From contig NZ_CP108006.1 of NCBI RefSeq assembly GCF_036127095.1, positions 5,695,501 to 5,759,500 on the forward strand: a DNA stretch of 64,000 bases. The letters are read 5' to 3'. The stretch is from Streptomyces sp. NBC_00335 (GTDB lineage: Bacteria; Actinomycetota; Actinomycetes; Streptomycetales; Streptomycetaceae). The notes under the pieces were generated by a model. It had not been told where the DNA came from and did no database searches. It worked only from the letters and a program-made list of their open reading frames with translations. How positions within the stretch are numbered: the stretch's first letter is position 1; each line of letters starts with the position of its first letter. Both the position numbers and the translations under genes were made by a program. Of this stretch, positions 36,324 through 45,893 are shown piece by piece.

Positions 36324-37520
36324 TCAGCGCTCCAGGAAGGAGAACAGCTCTTCCCACCGGTCGGTGATCTCGACGCTGGAGAACCGCTGCACATTGTGGA
36401 AGGCGGCGTCGCCGAGCCGGTCGCGCAGCTCGCGGTCGGCCATCAGCCGGTCCAGCTGCCCGCCCAGCTCCATCGTGTTGCCGAGCCGGGCCAGCAGCCC
36501 GTCCTCGCCGTGCGTCACGATCTCCCGGACACCCGGCGCGCAGTCGAAGGCGGCCACCGGCACGCCCGCGGCCATCGCTTCCAGCAGCGTGATCGGGAAC
36601 CCTTCGGCGCGCGAGGCCTGAGCGAAGACGGAGGCTCCGTTCAGCGCGCCCAGCACATCGCTGGTGCTACCCATCCACTCCACGGAGTCCTGCAGGCCGA
36701 GCCCGGCGGCGTGCGCCCGCAGGTTCGGCTCCTCCACACCGGCCCCGTAGATCCGCAGGACCCAGTCGGGGTGGTGCGGGGAGGCGTCCGCCCATGCGTC
36801 GAGCAGCAGGTCCACGCCCTTCTCGAAGGCGAGGCGGCCGACGCTCGCCACGACCTTCCCGGTGCGCGGCGCGGGGGAGTCGGGCATGAACGGCAGCGGG
36901 TTCGGCATGCTGGAGACGTTCTCCATGCCCGAACGGATCCAGAGGTCCGCGTCCTCGGGGGTCAGCACGAGCATGCGGTCGACCTCCCGGTAGTACCGGC
37001 GGACCCGCTGGCCCCGGGAGGACTTGTTGCTGGCCTCGAAGGACTCGTGGCTCATGCCGATGACCGTGCACCCCTTGGTGTCGGCCAGGGCCACCCACTC
37101 CATCGCCCAGACCTGGGTGACGATCAGCACGGCGCCGGGGCGGGCCGCGCGCAGCAGCTCGCCCAGCTGGTCCGCCTTGGCCTGCATCGTCGCCCTGCGG
37201 GCCGCCTGGCGGCGCCGTTCGGGCGCGTTGAGCCGGCCCTTGATGCCGTGCAGCGTGCGGGCCGCCGCCGGGTGGGCTTCGTAGAGCGTGGTCACCGCGT
37301 AGGGGAGGTCCGCCGGGAACTTCTGGCGGAGTTCCTCGGCGACGGGGGTGATGCCGATGACGTGGACCCGGTGTCCGCGGTCGCTGAACAGCCTGGCCAT
37401 CTGGTGCGACCAGGTGGTCACGCCACCGAGCTCGTCCACGCTGTTGGAGACGAGGAAGATGTCACGGCCGCCGGCGGCCTCGCCGGGGCTCTGCGGTGCG
37501 GTGGAAGTCTGCTGGCTCAC
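36324..37520 (-). CDS. Family 4 glycosyltransferase
   Basis: A 398-aa GT-B glycosyltransferase. The N-terminal half begins DIFLVSNSVDELGGVTTWSHQMA; the C-terminal nucleotide-sugar site shows VVASVGRLAFEKGVDLLLDAW and the ASRAEGFPITLLEAMAAGVPVAAFD motif with the conserved EGFP-xx-LLEA. The GTG start overlaps the stop of the upstream GT2-TagF-like gene by four bases (GTGA), so translation is coupled and the two proteins are made together. It probably transfers a hexose onto the glycopolymer or its linkage unit. The sugar cannot be predicted. Confidence 0.92.
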   Translation of the reverse strand: MSQQTSTAPQSPGEAAGGRDIFLVSNSVDELGGVTTWSHQMARLFSDRGHRVHVIGITPVAEELRQKFPADLPYAVTTLYEAHPAAARTLHGIKGRLNAPERRRQAARRATMQAKADQLGELLRAARPGAVLIVTQVWAMEWVALADTKGCTVIGMSHESFEASNKSSRGQRVRRYYREVDRMLVLTPEDADLWIRSGMENVSSMPNPLPFMPDSPAPRTGKVVASVGRLAFEKGVDLLLDAWADASPHHPDWVLRIYGAGVEEPNLRAHAAGLGLQDSVEWMGSTSDVLGALNGASVFAQASRAEGFPITLLEAMAAGVPVAAFDCAPGVREIVTHGEDGLLARLGNTMELGGQLDRLMADRELRDRLGDAAFHNVQRFSSVEITDRWEELFSFLER

Positions 37521-40396
37521 TTGCCGCTCCTGGTGAAGAACTTCTCGACGATCCGGCGGGCCGCGTCCCCGCGGTCGTACTCGCCGAACTCGGCGAGGAA
37601 ACGCTGGCGCGCCTCGGCGTACTTGGCATCGGCCTCGTCGAAGGCGGCGAGGGCCTGGAGCAGTTCGTCCGCGGTGGCGACCACCGGGCCCGGGGCCTTC
37701 TCCTTGAGGTCGAAGTACGTGCCGCGGATGTCGTTCGCGTACTTCTCGTAGTCGTACGCGAAGAACAGCATCGGCCGGTCCAGGACCGCGTAGTCGAACA
37801 TCACGGACGAGTAGTCGGTGATCAGCCCGTCGGCGAGCGCCAGCAGCGGCGTGATGTCGTGGTGCCGGGACACGTCGATGACCCGGCCCGCGACCGACGG
37901 CGGCAGCGTGACGCTGTTGAGGTAGTGGGTGCGCACCAGCAGCGTGTAGCGGTCGCCGAGCCGGTCGGCGAACTCCTCCACGTCGAAGGGGAACTTGAAG
38001 CCCTCCACCGTGCCGTCCGCCCGCGCCCGGAAGGTCGGCGCGTACAGCAGCACCTTCTTCTCCGGGTCGATCCCGAACTCGCCCGCCAGAGGACCGCGGA
38101 CCCGCTCGCCGCTCTGCGCCTCGGCGCGGTGGGCCGCGACCAGGGCGTCGTTGCGCGGGTAGCCGGTGCGCAGCAGCACCTCGTCACGCAGCCGGAAACC
38201 CTTGGCGAGGGTGCGGGCGTCGTGCTCGGAGCGGATCAGGAAGTGGTCGAAGCGGTCGACGGCCGCCTGGAAGCGGTCCTGGCCGGGACGGTCCTGCGCC
38301 TTGGTGCGGGGCTCGTGGAAGCCCATCCGCTTGAGCGCCGAGCCGTGCCAGGTCTGGATGTACGTGGTCCCCGGGCGCTTGGTCAGCGCCAGCGGGAAGC
38401 CCTGGTTGTCGACCCAGTACTCGGCCTGCGCCAGCGCCCGCAGGTAGGCCCAGCTCCAGCGCCGCACCAGGGTGGCCTCCTTGGGGAAGCCGGTGGGCTT
38501 GCCGCCCGCGTACGACCAGATCGCCTCGAACTGCGCGCCGGAGCGCACCAGCTCGTCGTAGATCGCCTTCGGGCTGTCGCTGTACTGCTTGCCCATGTGG
38601 CTCTCGAAGACGATCGTGCCCTTCTTGATGGGCAGCTTCGAGAAGACCTCGTGGTAGACCTTCACCTTCTGCTCGCCCGAGCCGAAGTTGCGGCGGGCCC
38701 GCAGGGCCTTGCGCAGGCTCCGCTTGACCACGCCGGCGGCCTTGCCGTGCATCGCGCCGTCGATCAGCGTCTGGGTGCGCACGGCGGCGGCGCCCTCGGC
38801 GGTCAGGACGTAGGAGAGGTTGCCCTTCTTGGTCATCTCCGGCTCGAAGCGGTCGGAGACCAGCCGGGTCAGCCGCGGGCGCACGCGCAGCCGGGCGGCG
38901 TTCTCCAGGTCGACCCCGCCGACGGAGACGCGGGTGGTGAGCCGGTCGGAGCCGGCCGTCAGCTTCAGGCGTACGTCCCAGACGGCGTCGATGATGCCGA
39001 GCGGGCGGACCGTGCTGCCGATGTCGGCCGTGGCCTTCCACTCGATCGTGTCGCCGGCGTGGCGAACGGTTGCCACCGGGAAGCTGAAGGAGCGGACGCC
39101 GATCTGCCGGCGGGCCCGGAACTCCAGCGAGGCCTTCAGCGCCACGTCCGGGCGGATCCGGCCCAGCGGGTTCACCACGGCACCCGAGAGGGTGACCGTG
39201 CCGCGGCCGTCGTCCTCGTACCCGGTGAGGCGGTTGCCCAGGGTGAGGGAGGCGAGCGGTGCGCCGGCGTAGGGCTGGTTGGTGACGTCCAGTATCCGCC
39301 GCGCCGTGTCCGCGTCGGGGCCGTCGATGTGCTGCTCGCACCAGTAGACGCGCCCGTAGCGCTCGGCGAGCGGTGAGGTGAGCCGGCCCTGGTTGGTCAT
39401 GGCGTCGGCGGCGGGCAGGAGGTTGTCCCAGTCCTCCTTGCCGAGCAGGTAGGCGCAGATGGCCTGGAGGTTGCTGACGCTGTCGTACGCGGCCGGGTCG
39501 ATGCCGGCCAGGTAGCCGTTGGCGAGCCGGGCGAACTCCTGGCGGTAGGCGTCACCGAGCAGGGGCAGGTCCCGCAGGTGGAGCACCAGGTCGTGCTTGA
39601 GGAACTTGATGTCCTTCGCGGACTTGATCTCCGCGTGGCCCTTGGCCGCCAGTAGTTCGTCGACGCGGCGGTGGATCTCCATCCGGTGGACGAAGTTCTC
39701 GATCTCGTGGCGCCGGTTGCTGATCGACTTCGCCGAGGCCTTCTCGATCACGTTCCAGTAGTAAACGTGGTTCGGGATGAGCGTGATGCGGCTGGCGGCG
39801 ACGTAGGCCTGCGCGGAGAAGAGCAGGTCCTCGTAGTGGATGCCGACCGGGAATTCCAGGCCCTGCTCCAGCAAGAACGCGCGCCGATAGCACTTGTTCG
39901 TGGAGAGGGTGTCGTAAACCAGCAGGTCGGGGTACTCGGTGATCGACTCCAGCGTGCGAGTGCGCGCGTAGATCCACGGGTACCACTCGGTGGTCTTCCC
40001 CGAACGGCTGTCGAGGTGGACCCGGACGCACATGCCCGAGACCAGGTCGGACCCGGTCCGCTCGGCGGCGTCCAGCATGTTGCGGCAGGCATTGCGTTCC
40101 AGAACGTCATCGCTGTCCAGGAACATGACGTAGGTACCGGTGGCCTGCTGGATGCCGTAGTTGCGCGGGGCGCCGCAGCCCCCGCTGTTTTCCGGCAGCT
40201 GGAAGGCGCGCACCCTCCCCGGATGCGCGGCTTCGAGCTGTTGGGCGACCGCGTAGGACCCGTCCTTGCTGCAGTCGTCGACGATCACGACTTCGACCCC
40301 GTGCAGGGTCTGGTCCAAAACCGACTGAACTGCTGCCGGGAGACGCTCTGCGTCGTTGTAGACGATGACGACCACGGAGACGTCAGGCACGTGCAC
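37517..40396 (-). CDS. Glycosyltransferase family 2 fused to a CDP-glycerol glycerophosphotransferase (TagF-like) domain
   Basis: A 959-aa bifunctional enzyme. Residues 1-230 form a GT2 domain (SVVVIVYNDAERLPAAVQSVLDQ, IVDDCSKDGS, FLDSDDVLERN). A beta-rich middle region of about 350 residues follows. The C-terminal 380 residues match the CDP-glycerol:poly(glycerophosphate) transferase family: QTWHGSALKRMGF, IRSEHDARTLAKGF, RTGYPRNDAL, VLLYAPTFRA and ITDYSSVMFDYAVLDRP. Such proteins build teichoic-acid-like polymers of alternating sugar and polyol phosphate on the cytoplasmic face. A related S. coelicolor locus is implicated in a polydiglycosylphosphate spore-wall polymer. The start is GTG 40396, after AGAGGGA; a second GTG two codons later is possible. 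Confidence 0.92.
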   Translation of the reverse strand: MHVPDVSVVVIVYNDAERLPAAVQSVLDQTLHGVEVVIVDDCSKDGSYAVAQQLEAAHPGRVRAFQLPENSGGCGAPRNYGIQQATGTYVMFLDSDDVLERNACRNMLDAAERTGSDLVSGMCVRVHLDSRSGKTTEWYPWIYARTRTLESITEYPDLLVYDTLSTNKCYRRAFLLEQGLEFPVGIHYEDLLFSAQAYVAASRITLIPNHVYYWNVIEKASAKSISNRRHEIENFVHRMEIHRRVDELLAAKGHAEIKSAKDIKFLKHDLVLHLRDLPLLGDAYRQEFARLANGYLAGIDPAAYDSVSNLQAICAYLLGKEDWDNLLPAADAMTNQGRLTSPLAERYGRVYWCEQHIDGPDADTARRILDVTNQPYAGAPLASLTLGNRLTGYEDDGRGTVTLSGAVVNPLGRIRPDVALKASLEFRARRQIGVRSFSFPVATVRHAGDTIEWKATADIGSTVRPLGIIDAVWDVRLKLTAGSDRLTTRVSVGGVDLENAARLRVRPRLTRLVSDRFEPEMTKKGNLSYVLTAEGAAAVRTQTLIDGAMHGKAAGVVKRSLRKALRARRNFGSGEQKVKVYHEVFSKLPIKKGTIVFESHMGKQYSDSPKAIYDELVRSGAQFEAIWSYAGGKPTGFPKEATLVRRWSWAYLRALAQAEYWVDNQGFPLALTKRPGTTYIQTWHGSALKRMGFHEPRTKAQDRPGQDRFQAAVDRFDHFLIRSEHDARTLAKGFRLRDEVLLRTGYPRNDALVAAHRAEAQSGERVRGPLAGEFGIDPEKKVLLYAPTFRARADGTVEGFKFPFDVEEFADRLGDRYTLLVRTHYLNSVTLPPSVAGRVIDVSRHHDITPLLALADGLITDYSSVMFDYAVLDRPMLFFAYDYEKYANDIRGTYFDLKEKAPGPVVATADELLQALAAFDEADAKYAEARQRFLAEFGEYDRGDAARRIVEKFFTRSGK

Positions 40397-40550
40397 CTCG
40401 ATCCCTCTGTTTCATTGCGCTTATCCCGTTAAAGCTACCGTGTGCCGCCCTCAGCCCCCGCAGCGCTCCCACTGGCGTGCATACTTCTATGAGAGGTGAG
40501 TGGCAGGTCCGGTCGCCGTAATCCACCCGTTCGGACCGCAGGAAGTGTTC

Positions 40551-41552
40551 ATGAAGCTGTCTGTAGTAGTCCCTTGCTACAACGAGGAAGCTGTCATCGA
40601 CAGCTTCGACACGGAGATCCGCAAGGTTCTGGATGCTCTGCCCGTCGAGTACGAGGTCTGCTACGTCGACGACGGCAGCCGCGACGGGACCCTCGAGAAG
40701 CTCCGCAAGATCGCGGCGCAGCACACGGACCAGACTCGCTACGTCTCCTTCAGCCGGAACTTCGGCAAGGAGGCCGGCATGCTCGCGGGCCTGCGCGAGG
40801 CGACCGGCGACGCCGTGGTCATCATGGACGCGGACCTCCAGCACCCGCCGGAGCTCATCGCCACCATGCTCGACTACTACCGGCAGGGCCACGACCAGAT
40901 CATCGCCCGCCGCACCCGCGAAGGCGACAAGAAGCTCCGCTCGGCGCTCAGCCGCCTCTACTACCGGGGCGTCAACCGCTGGGTCGACGTGGAGCTCACC
41001 GACGGCGTCGGCGACTTCCGGCTGCTGTCCCGCCCGGCCGTGGACGCGCTGCTGTCGCTGCCCGAGTACAACCGCTTCTCCAAGGGCCTGTTCTCCTGGA
41101 TCGGCTTCGACACGGTCCACTTCGACTACCGCAACGCGCAGCGCGAGGCCGGCGAGACGAAGTGGAAGTTCGGCGCCCTGCTGAACTACGGCATGGACGG
41201 GCTCATCTCGTTCAACAACAGGCCGCTGCGCATCGGCATCTGGGTGGGCGCGACCCTGGTGGGCCTGACGGGTCTCTACGCCCTGTGGATCACCATCATG
41301 GCGATGACCCACGGGGTGGAATCCCCGGGATACGTCACCACCGTCGGCCTGATCGCAGGCCTGGGCGGCATTCAGATGATCATGCTGGGCCTGATCGGCG
41401 AGTACATCGGCCGCATCTACTACGAGACCAAGCGCCGGCCGCACTTCCTGGTGAAGGAGTCGCACGGCACCGACCGGACGGGCGCCCCCACGGACATCCG
41501 GGACGCGGCTCTGCCGCAGGCCGAGGCCGTGATCGCCGAGCGAAGCAACTGA
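40551..41552 (+). CDS. GtrB/DPM1-like polyprenyl-phosphate glycosyltransferase
   Basis: A 333-aa family 2 glycosyltransferase with two C-terminal transmembrane helices (GIWVGATLVGLTGLYALWI and IAGLGGIQMIMLGLIGEYIG), the layout of GtrB/undecaprenyl-phosphate glycosyltransferases. These transfer a sugar from a nucleotide donor to polyprenyl phosphate. Active-site motifs are VVPCYNEE, VDDGSRDGT, the metal-binding MDADLQHPPE and the NFGKEAGMLAGL segment. ATG 40551 has AGGAAG six bases upstream; the longer in-frame start at 40500 lacks a ribosome binding site. The downstream gtrA-like gene overlaps its stop (TGATG). Confidence 0.92.
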   Translation: MKLSVVVPCYNEEAVIDSFDTEIRKVLDALPVEYEVCYVDDGSRDGTLEKLRKIAAQHTDQTRYVSFSRNFGKEAGMLAGLREATGDAVVIMDADLQHPPELIATMLDYYRQGHDQIIARRTREGDKKLRSALSRLYYRGVNRWVDVELTDGVGDFRLLSRPAVDALLSLPEYNRFSKGLFSWIGFDTVHFDYRNAQREAGETKWKFGALLNYGMDGLISFNNRPLRIGIWVGATLVGLTGLYALWITIMAMTHGVESPGYVTTVGLIAGLGGIQMIMLGLIGEYIGRIYYETKRRPHFLVKESHGTDRTGAPTDIRDAALPQAEAVIAERSN

Positions 41553-42010
41553 TGTCGCGCACGACGGACGGGCAGTCGGGCACCGACCGGAAGACCCAGC
41601 TCGGCCAGATCGTCCGGTTCGGTCTGGTCGGCGCGGTCAACACCGGAACCTTCTACGTCCTCTACCTGCTCCTGCACCCGTGGATGCCGTACTTCGCCGC
41701 CTACTCCCTCGCCTTCGTGCTGGCGATGGTCGGCTCGTTCTTCATGAACACCTACTTCACCTACCGGACCCGGCCGACCTGGAAGAAGTTCCTCCTCTTC
41801 CCGCTGACCAACGTCACGAACTTCGTGGTCCAGTCCGCCGGCCTGTACGCCCTGGTGAGCTGGGCGGGCATGAACACCAAGATCGCACCGCTGGTCGCGG
41901 CCGTCGTGGCGATCCCCTTCACCTTCGTCATCTCCCGCAAGATCCTCATTCCGGGGACGGCCGGACCGGCCGGAGAACCGGAGCAGGCCCACACCGCGTC
42001 CACGGTCTGA
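41552..42010 (+). CDS. GtrA family membrane protein
   Basis: A 152-aa protein with four hydrophobic helices (FGLVGAVNTGTFYVLYLLL, YSLAFVLAMVGSFFMNTYF, FVVQSAGLYALV, LVAAVVAIPFTFVI) and the GtrA opening QIVRFGLVGAVNT. GtrA proteins are thought to flip polyprenyl-phosphate-linked sugars across the membrane. Its ATG overlaps the stop of the GtrB-like gene by one base (TGATG), so both are made from one mRNA. Together they would deliver a single sugar to the outside for modification of a wall polymer or protein. Confidence 0.93.
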   Translation: MSRTTDGQSGTDRKTQLGQIVRFGLVGAVNTGTFYVLYLLLHPWMPYFAAYSLAFVLAMVGSFFMNTYFTYRTRPTWKKFLLFPLTNVTNFVVQSAGLYALVSWAGMNTKIAPLVAAVVAIPFTFVISRKILIPGTAGPAGEPEQAHTASTV

Positions 42011-42070
42011 AACCGGAGGGCGCCGCCGCCCGGCCACCCCGTAGATTGAGCGGGCAGGTTCGCAGGTTCC

Positions 42071-42096
42071 TGTTCGTACGTGCTGTTCGTACGTGC
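42071..42096 (+). repeat. Two tandem copies of a 13-bp repeat upstream of proB
   Basis: TGTTCGTACGTGC occurs twice in perfect tandem (42071-42083, 42084-42096), ending 37 nt before the proB start. It could be an operator or simple slippage. Confidence 0.7.
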
Positions 42097-42133
42097 TGTG
42101 CGTTCGGCGAGGGTCAAGGGTCAGGGGACAGAA

Positions 42134-43261
42134 GTGTCAGCGGCTAGGCAGGGTGTGCTCGACGCGCGCAGGATCGTGGTCAAGGTCGGCTCCTCCTCCC
42201 TGACCACGGCGGCCGGCGGACTCGACGCCGACCGGGTGGACGCGCTGGTCGACGTACTGGCCAAGGCGCGCAGCGGCGGCGAGAAGGAGATCGTGCTGGT
42301 CTCCAGCGGAGCCATCGCCGCCGGACTCTCCCCGCTCGGCCTGCGCCGCCGCCCCACCGACCTGGCCCGCCAGCAGGCCGCCGCGAGCGTCGGCCAGGGC
42401 CTGCTCGTCGCCCGCTACACGGCCTCCTTCGCCCGGTACGGCGTACGCGTCGGCCAGGTGCTCCTGACCACCGACGACACGAGCCGGCGCGCGCACTACC
42501 GCAACGCCTACCGGACCCTGGACCAGCTCCTGGCCATGGGGGCGCTGCCCGTCGTCAACGAGAACGACACCGTCGCCACCGACGAGATCCGCTTCGGCGA
42601 CAACGACCGGCTCGCGGCCCTCGTGGCCCACCTGGTCCGCGCCGACCTCCTCGTCCTGCTCTCGGACGTGGACGGGCTCTACGACGGGGACCCGTCCCAG
42701 CCCGGCACCACCCGCATCGACGAGGTGCGCGGCCCCGAGGACATCGCCCACGTCACCATCGGCAGCGTCGGCAAGGCGGGCGTCGGCACCGGCGGCATGG
42801 CCACCAAGATCGAGGCGGCACGCATCGCCGCCGCGGCCGGCATCCCGGTCGTCCTGACCTCGGCCAGCCAGGCCGCGGACGCCCTGGCCGGGCGGGCGAC
42901 CGGCACCCACTTCCACTCCACCGGACGCCGCTCGACGGACCGGCTGCTCTGGCTCCAGCACGCCTCGACCCCGCAGGGGCACCTCGTACTGGACGACGGC
43001 GCCGTCCGCGCGGTGACCGAACGCGGCAGCTCGCTGCTGCCCGCCGGCATCGCCTCGGTCGAGGGCGACTTCGTCGCCGGGGACCCCGTGGAACTGCGCG
43101 CGGCCGACGGCCGGGCGGTGGCGCGCGGCCTCGTCAACTTCGACGCCAAGGAGCTTCCGCAGCTCCTCGGCCGCTCCACTCGCGAGCTCGCGCGGGAACT
43201 CGGACCCGAGTACGAGCGGGAGGTCGTCCACCGCGACGATCTGGTCCTGCTGCAGGGCTGA
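42134..43261 (+). CDS. proB: Glutamate 5-kinase
   Basis: A 375-aa enzyme that phosphorylates glutamate in the first step of proline synthesis. The amino-acid kinase domain shows IVVKVGSSSLT, VLVSSGAIAAG, VNENDTVATDEIRFGDNDRLAALVA and a glycine-rich KAGVGTGGMATKIEAARIAAAAGI. The C-terminal PUA domain occupies about residues 285-375. The GTG at 42134 has AGGGGACA upstream. proA lies 640 bases downstream beyond a small hypothetical gene, the usual actinobacterial arrangement. Confidence 0.96.
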   Translation: MSAARQGVLDARRIVVKVGSSSLTTAAGGLDADRVDALVDVLAKARSGGEKEIVLVSSGAIAAGLSPLGLRRRPTDLARQQAAASVGQGLLVARYTASFARYGVRVGQVLLTTDDTSRRAHYRNAYRTLDQLLAMGALPVVNENDTVATDEIRFGDNDRLAALVAHLVRADLLVLLSDVDGLYDGDPSQPGTTRIDEVRGPEDIAHVTIGSVGKAGVGTGGMATKIEAARIAAAAGIPVVLTSASQAADALAGRATGTHFHSTGRRSTDRLLWLQHASTPQGHLVLDDGAVRAVTERGSSLLPAGIASVEGDFVAGDPVELRAADGRAVARGLVNFDAKELPQLLGRSTRELARELGPEYEREVVHRDDLVLLQG

Positions 43262-43346
43262 GGTTCGGTAAAACCGCCGCGCGGCGAGCCGAGGACTGGT
43301 CAACTGTGAGAGGCGGACAGGCGTAGCGCAGACAAGGAGGCGGCTG

Positions 43347-43757
43347 GTGAGACGAGCGCTGACCAGCGTCGGCACCGGGGACGGTGACGTCGGTGGGACC
43401 GGGGAGGACCGGGACGCCTCCCGTCTCTGGCACATCACCCTGAGCGTCTCCGGGAAGCCCGCGCCGCTGTCCGACGTACGCCGTGGGCTGGAGCAGCTCG
43501 CCCATGACCACCCCTTCCTGCTGACCAGCCGCTACGCCGACGACCACGCGGAAATCCGCTACTGGGAGGAAGCCCGCGACCTCCACGACGCGGCGGCCGT
43601 CGCGCTGCGGCTCTGGGGGGAACACCGGTCCTCGGCGAACCTCCCGCCCTGGGAGATCGTCGGCCTCGAAGTCATCGACCGCGCCACCTACCACCAGCGC
43701 GTCGCCGAAGGCTACGGTCCACCCCCGGCCCACCCCATGGGCGTGCACCCCTATTGA
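43347..43757 (+). CDS. Conserved hypothetical protein between proB and proA
   Basis: A 136-aa soluble protein with GTG start 43347 and a strong AAGGAGG ribosome binding site. After a Gly/Asp-rich N-terminus the body begins [52 protein letters not shown], a small alpha/beta layout, and ends [13 protein letters not shown] do not recognise a named domain; similar short proteins sit between proB and proA in other Streptomyces as I recall. No catalytic motif is evident. Confidence 0.82.
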   Translation: MRRALTSVGTGDGDVGGTGEDRDASRLWHITLSVSGKPAPLSDVRRGLEQLAHDHPFLLTSRYADDHAEIRYWEEARDLHDAAAVALRLWGEHRSSANLPPWEIVGLEVIDRATYHQRVAEGYGPPPAHPMGVHPY

Positions 43758-43888
43758 CGCTGGTCGAGGTGTTTGCCACTGCCGTCCCGGCGCCCCGGCA
43801 ACAGGCGGCTGTGGCAAGCACCCCGCCCGCGTCAAAAAGGGTGCGTCTCGCGGGGTGGAACCCCATCGGCCCAGGGGTGGACGGGGAT

Positions 43889-43894
43889 TACCCT
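43889..43894 (+). promoter_or_regulatory. Putative -10 element for leaderless proA
   Basis: TACCCT ends 6 nt before the proA ATG; no ribosome binding site is present. Confidence 0.4.
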
Positions 43895-43900
43895 GGCGGC

Positions 43901-45178
43901 ATGACCTCGCTCGATGCCACGACCTCGCCCGTGATCGCCACCGCGCAAGCCGCCCGGACCGCCGCCGCGGCCATCGCCCCCCTCCCGCGGTCCGCGAAGG
44001 ACAGGGCCCTGCTGGCCATCGCCGACGCGCTGGAGGCCCGTACGGCCGAGATCGTCGAGGCCAACGCCGTCGACACGGCGAAGGCGGCCGCAGCCGGGAC
44101 CAGTGAGACCGTCATCGACCGTCTCACCCTCACCCCCGACCGCATCGCGGCCATCGCCTCCGACGTCCGTGACGTCGCGGCCCTGCCCGACCCCGTCGGC
44201 GAGGTCGTCCGCGGCTCCACGCTCCCCAACGGGATCGACCTCCGCCAGATCCGCGTCCCGCTCGGCGTCGTCGGCATCATCTACGAGGCCCGCCCCAACG
44301 TCACCGTCGACGCCGCCGCCCTCTGCCTGAAGTCCGGCAACGCCGTCCTCCTGCGCGGCTCCTCCTCGGCCTACGCCTCCAACACCGCCCTCGTGGCCAT
44401 CCTGCGCGACGCCGTCGTATCGGCCGGTCTCCCCGCCGACGCCATCCAGCTCGTACCGGGCGAGTCCCGCGACTCCGTCCGCGAGCTGATGCGCGCCCGC
44501 GGCCTCGTCGACGTCCTCATCCCGCGCGGCGGCGCCTCGCTCATCAAGACCGTCGTCGAGGAGTCCATCGTCCCGGTCATCGAGACCGGTACCGGCAACT
44601 GCCACGTCTACGTGGACGACCAGGCCGACCTGGCCATGGCCGTGGACATCCTCGTCAACTCCAAGGCCCAGCGGCCCTCCGTCTGCAACTCCGCGGAGAC
44701 CCTGCTCGTCCACCGGGACATCGCCGACGCCTTCCTGCCGCTCGCCCTGGACGCCCTCGCCGACGCCGGCGTGACCGTCCACGGCGACGAGCGGGTGCTC
44801 GCGTACGCGGAGGACTCCAAGGTCACCGCCCTCGCGGCCACCGACGAGGACTGGGCCGCCGAGTACCTCTCGTACGACATCGCCGCCGGTGTCGTGGACT
44901 CCCTCGACGAGGCCGTCGCCCACATCCGCCGGTGGACCTCCGGCCACACCGAGGCGATCGTCACCACCTCGCAGGCCGCCGCGCGCCTCTTCACCCAGCT
45001 GGTCGACTCGACCACGGTTGCCGTGAATGCCTCCACCCGGTTCACGGACGGTGGCCAGTTCGGCTTCGGCGCGGAGATCGGCATCTCCACGCAGAAGCTG
45101 CACGCCCGGGGCCCGATGGGGCTTCCCGAGCTCACCTCGACCAAGTACATCGTCACCGGCGACGGTCACGTACGGTAG
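43901..45178 (+). CDS. proA: Gamma-glutamyl phosphate reductase
   Basis: A 425-aa NADPH-dependent aldehyde dehydrogenase-fold enzyme that reduces glutamyl phosphate to glutamate semialdehyde, the second step of proline synthesis. The catalytic cysteine is Cys262 in [11 protein letters not shown]. Other signatures are [29 protein letters not shown] and [30 protein letters not shown] 43901 is chosen; the frame is open upstream but without coding character. TACCCT 6 nt upstream and no Shine-Dalgarno sequence suggest a leaderless mRNA, separate from proB. Confidence 0.97.
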   Translation: MTSLDATTSPVIATAQAARTAAAAIAPLPRSAKDRALLAIADALEARTAEIVEANAVDTAKAAAAGTSETVIDRLTLTPDRIAAIASDVRDVAALPDPVGEVVRGSTLPNGIDLRQIRVPLGVVGIIYEARPNVTVDAAALCLKSGNAVLLRGSSSAYASNTALVAILRDAVVSAGLPADAIQLVPGESRDSVRELMRARGLVDVLIPRGGASLIKTVVEESIVPVIETGTGNCHVYVDDQADLAMAVDILVNSKAQRPSVCNSAETLLVHRDIADAFLPLALDALADAGVTVHGDERVLAYAEDSKVTALAATDEDWAAEYLSYDIAAGVVDSLDEAVAHIRRWTSGHTEAIVTTSQAAARLFTQLVDSTTVAVNASTRFTDGGQFGFGAEIGISTQKLHARGPMGLPELTSTKYIVTGDGHVR

Positions 45179-45243
45179 TCGCCGCCTGAACGCGGTGTGG
45201 CCGGATTTCGGCGTACGCCCTGCCCAAAGGTGCCCCTCAGGTC

Positions 45244-45249
45244 TACGCT
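45244..45249 (+). promoter_or_regulatory. Putative -10 element for a leaderless membrane protein gene
   Basis: TACGCT ends 6 nt before GTG 45256, with no ribosome binding site. Confidence 0.35.
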
Positions 45250-45255
45250 GGTCTC

Positions 45256-45825
45256 GTGCCGGACGACGTGGGGGGCAAACCGTTCCCGGACGACGGGACC
45301 CCCGAAGAAAATGCAGACGACCGCGGAGGCGCGGACAAGGACTTCGCCTCCGTGGTGTTCGACGAGGACTTCGTCCGGAACGCCGAGATCCGTGAACCGA
45401 GCGCCGCAGAGCGCCAGCGGGCCGGCGATCGGGCGCGCGCCGAGGCGGCCGAGGCCGCCCGCGCCGCCTTCGCCGGCGGCTGGACGGGCGACGAGGACTA
45501 CGACGCGTACGCCTACGGCGGCGCCGACGGCTACCACTCCGAGGACTCCGGCTGGGAGCACAGCCACGGAGCCGGCTCCGCGGAGGGCCCGTACGGGGCC
45601 TACGGCGGCAGTCTGCGCCCCTACCGCGGCCGCTCGCCGTGGCTCCGCCCGGTCGCCTGGGTGCTCGCCTTCGTGATGGGCCTCGGCATGATCGCGCTCG
45701 CTTTCAGCGCCGTGTACCGCAGCGCGGCGAGCGACGCGGAGCAGGCTCCGGCCCCCGCCAGCACCCCGATGGGCGAAGTCACCGGCGCCGGAGCGTTTAT
45801 GGACCGCGTCAGCCGCCAACCCTGA
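45256..45825 (+). CDS. Small membrane protein with N-terminal SVVFDEDFVR motif
   Basis: A 189-aa protein: an acidic cytoplasmic N-terminus, an Ala/Glu-rich helix, a Tyr/Gly-rich linker, one transmembrane helix (WLRPVAWVLAFVMGLGMIALAF) and a short external tail. Residues about 32-55 (ASVVFDEDFVRNAEIREPSAAER) are nearly the same as in the next gene (RSVVFDEDFVRAARLQEFSAQER). The two are adjacent paralogues at least in this segment, which probably binds a common partner. I do not recognise a catalytic function. The GTG start appears leaderless. The spacing to the next gene is 68 nt. Confidence 0.85.
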   Translation: MPDDVGGKPFPDDGTPEENADDRGGADKDFASVVFDEDFVRNAEIREPSAAERQRAGDRARAEAAEAARAAFAGGWTGDEDYDAYAYGGADGYHSEDSGWEHSHGAGSAEGPYGAYGGSLRPYRGRSPWLRPVAWVLAFVMGLGMIALAFSAVYRSAASDAEQAPAPASTPMGEVTGAGAFMDRVSRQP

Positions 45826-45893
45826 AGGTACGACCCCGCTCCCCATCGCCGGAGCCGGGGGCTTCTCTGGAGCGGGGACAGCGGGGAGAAGCG

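Noticed and set aside
40500..40550. Earlier start of the GtrB-like gene adding MAGPVAVIHPFGPQEVF
   Set aside because: The extension lacks a ribosome binding site, whereas ATG 40551 has AGGAAG at good spacing and begins the conserved fold.
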